Assembly: GCA_900541045.1 (NCBI GenBank)
Contig: UQID01000032.1
Coordinates: forward strand, 1 to 16,639
DNA: 16,639 nt
Source of the DNA: an uncultured Collinsella sp.
Lineage (GTDB): Bacteria; Actinomycetota; Coriobacteriia; Coriobacteriales; Coriobacteriaceae
Reading direction: 5' to 3'
Below the pieces are notes generated by a model. That model saw only the letters and a list, made by a program, of their open reading frames with translations. It made no database searches and was not told the DNA's origin. How positions within the stretch are numbered: position 1 is the first letter of the stretch; every line of letters begins with the position of its first letter. Positions 6,883-13,695 of this stretch are shown here, piece by piece. The translations under genes and the position numbers were made by a program.

Positions 6883-8067
6883 ATGATCAACGAAACTATG
6901 TATGCTCGCGGTGCGGAAAGCTCCATCATCCGCGAGATCTTTAGCTATGGTCTTGAGCGCAAGGCACAGATCGGTGCGGAGAACGTATTCGATTTTTCGC
7001 TGGGCAACCCGAGTGTTCCGGCGCCCGCTGCCGTGGCGGAGTCCATTAAGAAGGCCTTGGAGCTGCCGAGTGACCAGCTGCACGGCTACACCCCCGCACC
7101 GGGCCTGCCGCAATGTCGAGCAGCCGTTGCCGAATCGCTCAACCGCCGCTTTGGCACGAGCTATGAGGGTAAGGATGTCTTTATGACGGTAGGTGCGGCG
7201 GCCTCGCTCACCTGCACGCTCAACGCCGTTACCAATCTGGGTGACGAGGTCATCGTTATCGCCCCGTACTTTCCGGAGTATCGCGTGTGGATTGAGAAAG
7301 CCGGTTGTACGTGTGTCGAGGCGCTCGCCGATGAAGATACCTTCCAGCTGAGCGTGGGTAACGTGCTCAAGGCGATTACCGACAAGACAGCGGCGGTCAT
7401 TATCGATTCGCCGAATAACCCCACGGGTGCCGTGTACACGCGCGACACGTTGGCATGCCTGGCCAATGTTCTGCGCGAGGCCAACGCTCGGCGTGATCCC
7501 GAGAATCCGATTATGCTCATCTCGGATGAGCCGTACCGCGAGATCGTGTACGGTGCCGAGGTGCCTTGGGTGCCCTCGATCTACGAGAACACCGTGGTGT
7601 GCTACTCGTATTCTAAGTCGCTGTCGCTGCCGGGTGAGCGCGTTGGCTGGATCTTGGTTCCCAACACCAATCCGCAGGCTGCGCGTCTGATGCCGGCTGT
7701 TGCGGGTGCTGCCCGTACGCTGGGTTTTGTATGTGCACCGGCGCTCTTCCAGCGCGTGATTATCGATTGCATCGATGAGCCGAGCGATGTTGCGGCCTAT
7801 GCTCGCAACCGCACGGCGCTTACCGACGCCTTGGCGGACTACGGCTATACCTATGTTGAGCCGGACGGTGCTTTCTACCTGTGGGTGAAGGCACTCGAGC
7901 CCGATGCGAATGCGTTTTGCGAGCGCGCAAAGAAGTATGAGTTGCTTGCGGTTCCCTCGGACAGCTTTGGTATGCCGGGCTGGTTCCGCCTGGGCTATTG
8001 CGTGAGTTACGAAACGATCATCAATTCGCTACCCGCTTGGAAACAGTTGGCGGACGAGTATCGTTAA
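6883..8067 (+). CDS. PLP-dependent class I/II aminotransferase
   Basis: The product is 394 aa, the usual length for fold-type I aspartate/alanine-type aminotransferases. Visible motifs are FSLGNPSVPAP near the start, the Y-P-GLP segment that shapes the active site, PNNPTG (177-182, N179 contacting PLP), ISDEPY (PLP-ring Asp and Tyr), and SYSKSLSLPGERVGW with the Schiff-base lysine K245. A C-terminal substrate-carboxylate arginine is likely in WFRLGYC. The donor cannot be fixed from sequence; aspartate, alanine or aromatic amino acids are all possible. The start at 6883 has AAAGGGG (6871-6877) at good spacing. An upstream in-frame ATG at 6784 lies inside the palindrome and would add 33 residues with no family resemblance, so it is rejected. 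The gene appears to be transcribed alone or with the PHP gene downstream. Confidence 0.93.
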   Translation: MINETMYARGAESSIIREIFSYGLERKAQIGAENVFDFSLGNPSVPAPAAVAESIKKALELPSDQLHGYTPAPGLPQCRAAVAESLNRRFGTSYEGKDVFMTVGAAASLTCTLNAVTNLGDEVIVIAPYFPEYRVWIEKAGCTCVEALADEDTFQLSVGNVLKAITDKTAAVIIDSPNNPTGAVYTRDTLACLANVLREANARRDPENPIMLISDEPYREIVYGAEVPWVPSIYENTVVCYSYSKSLSLPGERVGWILVPNTNPQAARLMPAVAGAARTLGFVCAPALFQRVIIDCIDEPSDVAAYARNRTALTDALADYGYTYVEPDGAFYLWVKALEPDANAFCERAKKYELLAVPSDSFGMPGWFRLGYCVSYETIINSLPAWKQLADEYR

Positions 8068-8101
8068 AAGTAAAGCGCTCTGCCTACAATGTTTTACGTG
8101 A

Positions 8102-8132
8102 AACGGGGTTTGGTGTTAAGCCGGACCCCGTT
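8102..8132 (+). other. hairpin downstream of the aminotransferase gene
   Basis: A 12-bp stem with two G-U pairs (8102-8113 with 8121-8132) has a TGTTAAG loop. No T tract follows, so it is at best a weak terminator or an mRNA-end stabiliser. An imperfect 14-bp palindrome GTTTTACGTGAAAC overlaps its left side (8091-8104). Confidence 0.45.
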
Positions 8133-8165
8133 GTCATGGACGTTGTGTCGTTGGGATGGAGTGGT

Positions 8166-8195
8166 TTTACGACTATCGAAGGCTATGCGTACAAT
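8166..8195 (+). promoter_or_regulatory. possible promoter of the PHP phosphatase gene
   Basis: TTTACG (8166-8171) and TACAAT (8190-8195) are spaced by 18 bp, matching consensus at 4 and 5 of 6 positions, about 38 bp before the start codon. Confidence 0.4.
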
Positions 8196-8232
8196 GAATA
8201 TAAGCGACGGCCATGCCAGATAAGGAGACCCG

Positions 8233-9054
8233 ATGCCCTACCTGCTTTCTTGTGACATTCATACCCATACGATGTTCTCTGCGCATGCATATTCGACCAT
8301 TGAGGAGAATGTGTACTGGGCGGCAGAGCGTGGTCTGCAGGTGCTCGGATCTGCCGACCATCTGAGCTCTATGGTTACGGCTTGCCCTAATGACCTGCGC
8401 AGTTATCAGTTCTTTATCAACCAGAATATCTGGCCGCGCATTTGGAGCGGCGTGCTGGTGTTGCGTGGTGCCGAGGCCGATATCGTTTCACTGGACGGAA
8501 GCCTGTTTGGCGAGGACACTCCTGTCACGCTCAATATCGCCGGCGATTCGTACAGCCGCCCGCATTCGCTGTTCGATTTGGTTACGCGCAATTTGGATTA
8601 TTTGGTGGCAAGCGTGCATAATCCGCAGCTCGCTGAAGGCGCGACGCTGGCCCAGACGACCGAGATGTATATCAATGCCCTGGAGCACCCCAAGGTGTTC
8701 ATGCTGGGCCACGCGGGTCGCGCCGGTGTTCCCTTTGATATCGATGAGGTGCTGTTGGCGGCCAAGGCCAAGCACAAGATCATCGAGATCAACAACCACA
8801 GTCTTGAGCATGGCACGGATGCCGAGCATTGGAACGTATGCCGCAAGATCGCCGAGCGCTGCGCCGAGCTGGGCGTGGGCATTGGCGTGTCGACCGATGC
8901 CCACATTGGCATGGCCATTGGCAAGCTCGATCACGCGCGTAAGATGCTCGACGAGATTCACTTCCCGCTGGACCTGATCGTGACGCGCGACCGCGAGACG
9001 CTGCTGCGCGAGATGGCTGCAGCCGGCGTGTGCGACCTGCGCAAGGGGATGTAG
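8233..9054 (+). CDS. PHP-domain phosphatase, YcdX-like
   Basis: The product is 273 aa and spans one PHP (polymerase and histidinol phosphatase) domain. All trinuclear metal-site positions are visible: DIHTHT (H10, H12), H18 in SAHAYST, ADH (D42, H43), GAEAD (E81), SVHNP (H129), LGHAGR (H160), and STDAH (D222, H224). The HAYSTIEEN and TDH-type blocks match the YcdX branch, whose members are zinc-dependent phosphatases acting on small phosphorylated metabolites. The physiological substrate is unknown. It is shorter than a polymerase PHP domain plus partner, and no other histidine-biosynthesis gene is nearby, so I do not call it HisK. AAGGAG lies 5 nt before the ATG. The end converges on rlmD across a shared terminator. 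Confidence 0.9.
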   Translation: MPYLLSCDIHTHTMFSAHAYSTIEENVYWAAERGLQVLGSADHLSSMVTACPNDLRSYQFFINQNIWPRIWSGVLVLRGAEADIVSLDGSLFGEDTPVTLNIAGDSYSRPHSLFDLVTRNLDYLVASVHNPQLAEGATLAQTTEMYINALEHPKVFMLGHAGRAGVPFDIDEVLLAAKAKHKIIEINNHSLEHGTDAEHWNVCRKIAERCAELGVGIGVSTDAHIGMAIGKLDHARKMLDEIHFPLDLIVTRDRETLLREMAAAGVCDLRKGM

Positions 9055-9074
9055 CTGAGTTTATAAACCAAGCG

Positions 9075-9108
9075 AAGGGGGCGGTCCAGGCGGGCCGCCC
9101 CCTTTCTT
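9075..9108 (+). terminator. terminator between convergent PHP and rlmD genes
   Basis: A 13-bp stem (9075-9087 with 9092-9104, one G-U pair) of mostly G-C pairs with an AGGC loop is followed by TTTCTT on the plus strand. The minus-strand T run is weak, so it acts mainly for the PHP gene. Confidence 0.85.
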
Positions 9109-9119
9109 GTGCCGGACAA

Positions 9120-10568
9120 TTAGCGGCGTTCGAGGACCGCTACGGTTTCGGTGTGGTCGGTGTGGGGGAACATGTCGACGGGCGTGATCTTGAGCAGGCG
9201 ATAGCCTCCGTCGAGGAGCTGGTGCAGGTCGCGCTCTTGGGTCACGGGGTTGCAGCTGATATAGGTGATGCGGCGCGGCTTAAGTGCGCAGGCAGCTTCG
9301 AGGAACTCGGGGGTGGAGCCGGCGCGCGGCGGGTCGATGGAAAGGACGTCGACGCGCTCGTTGTTGTCGGCGGCATCTAGGATGTAATCGGTGGCATCGT
9401 CGGCCATAAACCAGGCGCTGCGGGTAAGACCGTTGAGCTCGGCATTGCGGCGCGCGTCGGCAATGCCCGCCGGGTTGCGCTCCACGCCGAGCAGCATGAT
9501 GCCGATGCCCTTGCTCTGGGCATCTTTAGCTGCGCAAAGACCGATGGTGCCGCTGCCGCAGTAGGCATCCATAAGCACATCGCCCTGGCGCAGGTCCATG
9601 CCGTCGATAGCGAGCTGATAGAGCAATTCGGTCTGCTGCGGGTTGGTCTGGTAGAACGCGGTAGGGGAGATGTCGAACTCGCAGCCGAGTAGCTGGTCGC
9701 GCATGCATTCGGCGCCATAAACGATACGGGTTTCCTCACCGAGGATGGCGTTGCCAGGGCGCCCGTTGATGTTTTGGGCGACGGTGACGATGCGCGGATC
9801 GAGTGCAGCGACGGCCTCAAAGAATTCCTGTGCATGCGGTAGGTCGCGCTGGGCGGTCACGAGGGTGACCATGATTTGGTCGGTGCGCCAGCCGCAGCGA
9901 ACGACGGCATAGCGAAGCAGTCCGAGATGCTTGTCCTCGTTAAAGGCGGGAATGTGCAGGCGCTCGGCCTCACGCGCGATGCCGTTAAGAATCTGTCGGG
10001 CGCCCGGTGCCTCGACGGGGCATTCAGGAACAGCAACGATTCTGTGCGTGCCACGTTCAAAAAAGCCGCAGCGGACAGCGCCCTCTTTACCGGGGGCAAA
10101 GGGAGTGGCGGCCTTATGGCGAAAACCGCGCGGAGCAGGATATTTGCCCGGGTCGCCCAGGGTGACGCCCATACCGCGAATGGGGTCGACGCTAATACCC
10201 TCGCGCTCGCATAGAGCAGCAAAAAGCTCCTCCATAACAGCCTGCTTGGCGGCGAGCTGCTTCTTATAGGGACGATTGAGCGCCGTGCACCCACCGCAGG
10301 CTTTCATGATCGAACAGGGAGACTTGGGGTCCGTGACCTTACGCACAGACGAAACCGAATCTTTATGCGAGCGCTTGGAACGAGTCTGAGGCGCTTTGTC
10401 TCCGGCTCGACGAGAGTCAGAACGCTTGGTCTTAGCCCTGCTCTTGGTCAATTTGCTTTTTGCAGCTTTAGAAGACTTGGATTTCGTAGAAGATTTCTCC
10501 TCCTTCGACCCCTCAGCCGCCTCCACCAAAGCACGACGAGCCCTACGCTCCGCACGAGATTCTGCCAT
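9120..10568 (-). CDS. rlmD: 23S rRNA (uracil-C5) methyltransferase, RlmD/RumA type
   Basis: The product is 482 aa of the TrmA/RlmC/RlmD superfamily, which methylates C5 of a uridine in RNA with SAM. Residues 1-80 are a Lys/Ser/Arg-rich, probably disordered extension. The Fe-S binding cysteines follow as C85-x5-C91-x2-C94, with C183 as the fourth. Next come the SAM motif DAYCGSGTIGL (334-344), DPPRAG (412-417), the catalytic nucleophile C439 in YISCNP, and HTETV with base candidate E474. I do not see the N-terminal TRAM domain common in RlmD; the basic tail may take over RNA binding. The four-cysteine set favours the RlmD/RlmC side over TrmA, but the target uridine cannot be assigned from sequence. 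M88 as start would lose C85, so the long start at 10568 is kept. Confidence 0.88.
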   Translation of the reverse strand: MAESRAERRARRALVEAAEGSKEEKSSTKSKSSKAAKSKLTKSRAKTKRSDSRRAGDKAPQTRSKRSHKDSVSSVRKVTDPKSPCSIMKACGGCTALNRPYKKQLAAKQAVMEELFAALCEREGISVDPIRGMGVTLGDPGKYPAPRGFRHKAATPFAPGKEGAVRCGFFERGTHRIVAVPECPVEAPGARQILNGIAREAERLHIPAFNEDKHLGLLRYAVVRCGWRTDQIMVTLVTAQRDLPHAQEFFEAVAALDPRIVTVAQNINGRPGNAILGEETRIVYGAECMRDQLLGCEFDISPTAFYQTNPQQTELLYQLAIDGMDLRQGDVLMDAYCGSGTIGLCAAKDAQSKGIGIMLLGVERNPAGIADARRNAELNGLTRSAWFMADDATDYILDAADNNERVDVLSIDPPRAGSTPEFLEAACALKPRRITYISCNPVTQERDLHQLLDGGYRLLKITPVDMFPHTDHTETVAVLERR

Positions 10569-10677
10569 GAATTAACCCCACTAATTTATAAATTGAAAGC
10601 TGCAAGCATTGTACCGTGCCAAGTTAAAGGACGATATACAAGCGGCCATTTCCTGTCAGTGATAAGTCCAACGACGT

Positions 10678-10824
10678 TTGCCCGGCGTGGGCGGGGAGCG
10701 GCGCGTAATTAAGTTTATCGCGAGTTCCGCACGCAAAGGAAAGCACTTAATGTGCTTTCCGTCTTGCGCAGGACTGTAGAGCAGGAAACTTAATTACGCG
10801 CCGCTCCCCGCCCACGCCGGGCAA
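10678..10824. repeat. 147-bp foldback element with perfect 39-bp inverted arms
   Basis: Positions 10678-10716 are the exact reverse complement of 10786-10824 (outer ends TTGCCCGGCGTGGGCGGGGA... and its complement). The 69-nt middle also folds: CGCAA/TTGCG (10732-10736 with 10764-10768) and GGAAAGCAC/GTGCTTTCC (10738-10746 with 10752-10760) around a TTAAT loop. The whole element can therefore form one long cruciform or RNA hairpin. No open reading frame, no T tract and no obvious target-site duplication at the ends. It could be a MITE-like or REP-like mobile element, or a transcription barrier between divergent genes. Confidence 0.85.
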
Positions 10825-10832
10825 CCCCTCCC

Positions 10833-10861
10833 TTGTACTTTATCTAGGTAGAGTGTATGAT
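10833..10861 (+). promoter_or_regulatory. promoter of the amino acid ABC importer operon
   Basis: TTGTAC (10833-10838) and TATGAT (10856-10861) have ideal 17-bp spacing. The -35 begins 9 bp after the foldback. Expected transcription start is near 10868. Confidence 0.6.
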
Positions 10862-10879
10862 TCTGAACGTTACATGACT

Positions 10880-10899
10880 CACTTTACTTAACTAAAGTG
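10880..10899 (+). promoter_or_regulatory. 20-bp palindrome, candidate operator
   Basis: CACTTTA (10880-10886) and TAAAGTG (10893-10899) are exact inverted halves around CTTAAC, whose central TTAA also pairs. The site lies just downstream of the predicted transcription start and 7 bp before the ribosome binding site, a good place for a repressor. The regulator is not identifiable here. Confidence 0.55.
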
Positions 10900-10917
10900 C
10901 CATCAAGGGGGAATACC

Positions 10918-11778
10918 ATGAATACCGATATGTCTCGTCGTCAGTTTGTTGGTCTAGCCGGCTCGTTTGCCACGGTGCTTGGCCTTGGTCTTGTCGGCTG
11001 CGGCGGTGGTGCCGGCAAGGGCTCCGCTGCTGGCTCTGCCGCGGCCAAGGATGTGAAGGGCGCTGCAGAGTCCAAGAAGCTTGTGGTGGGCTTTGATAAG
11101 TCCTACCCTCCGTATGGTTTTGTGGGCGACGATGGCGAGTACACCGGCTTTGATCTCGATTTGGCCAAGGCTGTTGCCGATAAGCAGGGCTGGGAGGTCA
11201 AATACGAGGCCATCGACTGGGACGCCAAGGATACGCTGCTCAACTCGGGCGCCATCAACTGCATCTGGAACGGCTTTACCATGGAGGGCCGCGAGGACGA
11301 CTACACGTTCTCCGAGCCGTACATGCTCAACGAGCAGGTGCTGGTGGTCAAGAAGGATGCGGGCATCAAGAGCTGGGACGATCTTGCCGGCAAGACCGTG
11401 ATTACCCAGACTGATTCCGCTGCACAGGATGTGCTCGAGGGCGACCAGAAGGATTTGGCCGCGACGTTTGCCACGCTCGATACCATCGGTGAGTACAACA
11501 CGGCGTTTATGCAGCTCGAGAGTGGTGCAGTCGATGCCGTCGCCTGTGACCTCTCGATTGCCCAGTATCAGCTTGCCGCCAAGCCCGATGCCTATACACA
11601 GCTTGATGAGCCGCTGTCCAGCGAGCACTACGCCGTCGGCTTTAAGAAGGGCGACACCAAGTCGGCCGATGCCGTGACCGAGTCGCTCAAGGCGCTCTAT
11701 GAGGATGGTACGGTCAAGGACCTCTGCGACAAGTATGCGAGCTATGGTCTGTCCTTCGACAACTGGGTTTTGAAATAG
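10918..11778 (+). CDS. polar amino acid ABC transporter, substrate-binding lipoprotein
   Basis: The product is 286 aa. The N-terminus has a twin-arginine motif S-R-R-Q-F (6-10), a hydrophobic stretch and the lipobox L-V-G-C with C28 as lipidation site. It is therefore probably a Tat-exported lipoprotein anchored on the outer face of the cytoplasmic membrane. A Gly/Ala/Ser/Lys linker (29-52) leads to an SBP_bac_3 domain (about 54-282). The domain has VGFDKSYPPYGF, GFDLDLAKAVA, the NGFTMEGRE ligand block (R125) and TQTDSAAQDVL. This family binds polar or charged amino acids; the exact ligand cannot be read from sequence. The start at 10918 has GGGGGA just upstream, better than an in-frame ATG at 10897. 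It is first of a three-gene importer operon and separated from the permease by a long palindrome. Confidence 0.93.
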   Translation: MNTDMSRRQFVGLAGSFATVLGLGLVGCGGGAGKGSAAGSAAAKDVKGAAESKKLVVGFDKSYPPYGFVGDDGEYTGFDLDLAKAVADKQGWEVKYEAIDWDAKDTLLNSGAINCIWNGFTMEGREDDYTFSEPYMLNEQVLVVKKDAGIKSWDDLAGKTVITQTDSAAQDVLEGDQKDLAATFATLDTIGEYNTAFMQLESGAVDAVACDLSIAQYQLAAKPDAYTQLDEPLSSEHYAVGFKKGDTKSADAVTESLKALYEDGTVKDLCDKYASYGLSFDNWVLK

Positions 11779-11883
11779 CGGCTTTCCCAGGCACTCGATT
11801 TTGCCGTTCAAACCGTCGCTTGCGTACATTTAGTACGCGGCGCTCCTCTTTCACGGCAAACTCGGGCACCTGGAAAACCCGCT
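11777..11883. repeat. 107-bp imperfect foldback between binding-protein and permease genes
   Basis: One continuous palindrome register, centred on 11830, spans the element. Outer AGCGG/CCGCT, then CCAGG/CCTGG, TTTGCCGT/ACGGCAAA (11800-11807 with 11853-11860) and an inner GCGTAC/GTACGC around ATTTA (11822-11827 with 11833-11838) pair, with scattered mismatches. Its first two bases are the last two of the binding-protein stop codon. No T tract follows. In ABC importer operons a hairpin here commonly protects the upstream mRNA, giving excess binding protein. The size and complexity also suit an inserted REP/MITE-like repeat. Confidence 0.75.
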
Positions 11884-11915
11884 TTGACATTGGGTTCGCT
11901 GTTCTGTTGCTGTGA

Positions 11916-11922
11916 AAGAGAG
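11916..11922 (+). promoter_or_regulatory. ribosome binding site supporting a TTG start for the permease
   Basis: AAGAGAG lies 6 nt before TTG at 11929. The alternatives, TTG at 11884 (touching the palindrome) and ATG at 11944, have no clear site at suitable distance. Confidence 0.5.
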
Positions 11923-11928
11923 CTTAGG

Positions 11929-12582
11929 TTGTCTATTCAAGTCATGATGCAGATGCTTGGCCAGGGATTCTTGGTCAGTTTGCAGCTGTTTGTGCTGACG
12001 CTGCTCGGGTCGATTCCGCTGGGGATCCCCGTGGCGTTTATGCGCATGAGCAAGGTCGCGCCGCTGCGCTGGATTGCGCGCGTCTACATTTCGGTCATGC
12101 GCGGTACGCCGCTCATGCTGCAGATGTTTGCCATCTACTTTGCCCCGTACTACGTGTTTGGCATTTCGCTCACGCCCGATTCCAAGTGGACGGCGTGCGT
12201 CGTGGCGTTCATCATCAACTACGCCGGTTACTTTGCCGAGATCTATCGCTCGGGCCTGCAGTCCATTCCGCGCGGTCAATACGAGGCCGCCGAGGTGCTG
12301 GGCTATTCGCGCACGCAGACGTTTCTGTATATCGTGATGCCGCAGGTCGCCAAGCGCATTTTGCCGGCGATGGGCAACGAGATCATCACGCTGGTCAAGG
12401 ACACGTCGCTGGCGTTTGCCATTGGCGTGGGTGAGATGTTCTCGACGGCCAAGGCGCTGGTCGCCTCGCAGGTGAGCATGGTACCGTTTGCGATCGCGGC
12501 ACTGATTTACTGGGTCTTTAACTTTGTAGTCGAGATGCTGTTAGGCGCTGCCGAGAAACGACTTGACTATTACCATGACTAG
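11929..12582 (+). CDS. polar amino acid ABC transporter permease
   Basis: The product is about 217 aa from a TTG start and is the membrane-spanning subunit of the importer (HisM/GlnP-type family). About five hydrophobic segments are visible, beginning with GFLVSLQLFVLTLLGSIPLG and ending with AIAALIYWVFNFVVEMLLG. RGTPLMLQMF is the conserved N-terminal family block. The cytoplasmic coupling (EAA) loop reads YRSGLQSIPRGQYEAAEVLG, followed by LPAMGNEII and VKDTSLAFAIGVGE. These contact the ATPase encoded next. Only this one permease gene is present, so the transporter probably uses a homodimer. The start is uncertain between 11884, 11929 and 11944; the ribosome binding site favours 11929. The stop at 12582 is 38 bp before the ATPase start, consistent with one operon. 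Confidence 0.92.
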   Translation: MSIQVMMQMLGQGFLVSLQLFVLTLLGSIPLGIPVAFMRMSKVAPLRWIARVYISVMRGTPLMLQMFAIYFAPYYVFGISLTPDSKWTACVVAFIINYAGYFAEIYRSGLQSIPRGQYEAAEVLGYSRTQTFLYIVMPQVAKRILPAMGNEIITLVKDTSLAFAIGVGEMFSTAKALVASQVSMVPFAIAALIYWVFNFVVEMLLGAAEKRLDYYHD

Positions 12583-12610
12583 CCTGTCCCGTTGTGCTTT
12601 TCAAACACGT

Positions 12611-12615
12611 GGAGG
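12611..12615 (+). promoter_or_regulatory. ribosome binding site supporting a GTG start for the ATPase
   Basis: GGAGG lies 5 nt before GTG at 12621. The next in-frame ATG at 12636 is 20 nt away, and the upstream ATG at 12594 lies before the site. Confidence 0.6.
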
Positions 12616-12620
12616 TTCCT

Positions 12621-13385
12621 GTGTCCGGAACGGTTATGAATATATCGAACGCGCGCAAGGCGTTTGGCGGCAATGAGGTGCTCAAGGATATCTCGCTCGA
12701 GGTCAAGCGTGGCGAGGTCGTGGCGATTATCGGGCCTTCGGGCGGCGGTAAGTCCACGCTGCTGCGTTGTGCCACACTGCTCGAGACGCTCGACGGTGGC
12801 TCGCTTTCGTTTGGCGACCTTGCCGTCGCGACGGATGCGGGTTCGGGCGCGGTGTACGCAAAGGGCGATGTACCTAAACAGGCGCGCTCGCGATTCGGCC
12901 TGGTGTTTCAGAACTACAATCTGTTCCCGCACTATACCGTGATGAAAAACATCACCGATGCACCGATCCGCGTGCTTAAGCGCCCGCGCGAGCAGGCGGA
13001 GGCTCGCGCACACGAGCTCATTGCACAGATGGGGCTTACGGGTAACGAGAACAAGGTGCCCTGCGAGCTTTCGGGCGGTCAGCAGCAACGCGTAAGTATT
13101 GCCCGCGCCCTGGCGCTCGATCCGGAAATCTTATTCTTTGACGAGCCGACCTCGGCGCTTGACCCCGAGCTGACGGCCGAGGTGCTGCGTGTCATTAAGG
13201 ACCTGGCGGCACAGAATATGACGATGGTGATCGTGACCCACGCGATGCAGTTTGCGCGCGATGTTGCCGACCGCGTGGTCTTTATGGACGGCGGGCGCAT
13301 TGTCGAGGAGGGTCCGGCCGAGCAGGTTATCGATCATCCGCGCGAGCAGCGTACACGCGAGTTCTTGAGCCGTATCGAGGGATAG
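12621..13385 (+). CDS. polar amino acid ABC transporter ATP-binding protein
   Basis: The product is 254 aa from a GTG start and powers the importer from the cytoplasmic face. All ABC motifs are intact: Walker A GPSGGGKST (38-46), Q-loop Q97 in FQNYNLFPH, signature LSGGQ (150-154) followed by QQRVSIARAL, Walker B ILFFDEPTSALD (170-181, D174/E175) and H-loop H207 in VTHAM. FQNYNLFPH and the short 250-residue format place it with GlnQ/HisP-type amino acid importers. Residues 70-90 (ATDAGSGAVYAKGDVPKQAR) form an insertion somewhat longer than in GlnQ and similar to the HisP loop. It ends the operon before the terminator at 13419-13457. Confidence 0.96.
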   Translation: MSGTVMNISNARKAFGGNEVLKDISLEVKRGEVVAIIGPSGGGKSTLLRCATLLETLDGGSLSFGDLAVATDAGSGAVYAKGDVPKQARSRFGLVFQNYNLFPHYTVMKNITDAPIRVLKRPREQAEARAHELIAQMGLTGNENKVPCELSGGQQQRVSIARALALDPEILFFDEPTSALDPELTAEVLRVIKDLAAQNMTMVIVTHAMQFARDVADRVVFMDGGRIVEEGPAEQVIDHPREQRTREFLSRIEG

Positions 13386-13418
13386 GCTCAGCTATTTACT
13401 CAACTGCTTATTGAGGTG

Positions 13419-13457
13419 ATGCCGCCGCAGGTCTTACGGCCTGGGGCGGCATTTTAT
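13419..13457 (+). terminator. terminator of the ABC importer operon
   Basis: A 13-position stem with one mismatch (13419-13431 with 13440-13452, arm ATGCCGCC) and a TCTTACGG loop is followed by a TTTTATTT tract. Confidence 0.9.
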
Positions 13458-13683
13458 TTGCATCCGTGGGGTTCAATAATCGCCTCGCAAGCTCGCCCCT
13501 TCCTCTCGCCGCCTGTATTCATACGTGCGCCGAAAGGTGTGCATGGACAGTCGCCTGTGAGGGTAGGGTGGTGGCATAGGACATTTGGAGGGTGAGTCGG
13601 CTCGGCTGCCGACCATGCTGCTCCCGGGACGGCATCGACCGCGAACTCTCCCCGTTGGCGTCGCGCATCGCGCGCGACCCTGC

Positions 13684-13690
13684 AAGGAGG
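13684..13690 (+). promoter_or_regulatory. strong ribosome binding site fixing the EF-G-like start
   Basis: AAGGAGG lies 5 nt before the ATG at 13696. The upstream in-frame ATGs at 13585 and 13615 lack such a site, and the G1 motif stands at the usual distance from 13696. Confidence 0.85.
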
Positions 13691-13695
13691 TCATC

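Larger units (their letters stand above)
10569..10917. promoter_or_regulatory. 349-bp divergent intergenic region, rlmD to ABC importer
   Basis: From the rlmD side it holds an AT-rich palindrome AATTTATAAATT (10583-10594), probably in the rlmD promoter area. Then come about 80 bp with nothing recognisable, the 147-bp foldback (10678-10824), a sigma70-type promoter (10833-10861), a 20-bp operator-like palindrome (10880-10899) and the ribosome binding site of the importer gene (10907-10912). Confidence 0.7.
13386..13695 (+). promoter_or_regulatory. 310-bp gap: importer terminator and structured leader of the EF-G-like gene
   Basis: After the terminator (13419-13457) about 240 bp precede the EF-G-like start. 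I could not find a convincing promoter. Two perfect short hairpins are present: GTCGGC/GCCGAC (13596-13601 with 13608-13613) and GTCGCGC/GCGCGAC (13660-13666 with 13672-13678). The second ends 5 bp before the ribosome binding site AAGGAGG (13684-13690). No riboswitch family was recognised. The reading frame is open back to 13585 without family-like sequence. Confidence 0.5.

Noticed and set aside
7998..8255. 85-codon plus-strand frame overlapping the aminotransferase 3' end and the PHP start
   Set aside because: It overlaps two solid genes in other frames, and the translated product shows no family features.
6767..10824. Shared ACTTAA in the palindromes at 6767 and 10678 as evidence of one repeat family
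   Set aside because: Six bases are too few; arm sequences, lengths and loop structure are otherwise different.
10678..10824. The long foldback as an ordinary intrinsic terminator for rlmD or the importer
   Set aside because: Both flanking genes are transcribed away from it, no T tract follows either arm, and the stem is several times longer than terminator stems.
10954..11829. 291-codon minus-strand frame opposite the binding-protein gene
   Set aside because: Antisense to a well-supported lipoprotein gene, and it runs into the intercistronic palindrome.
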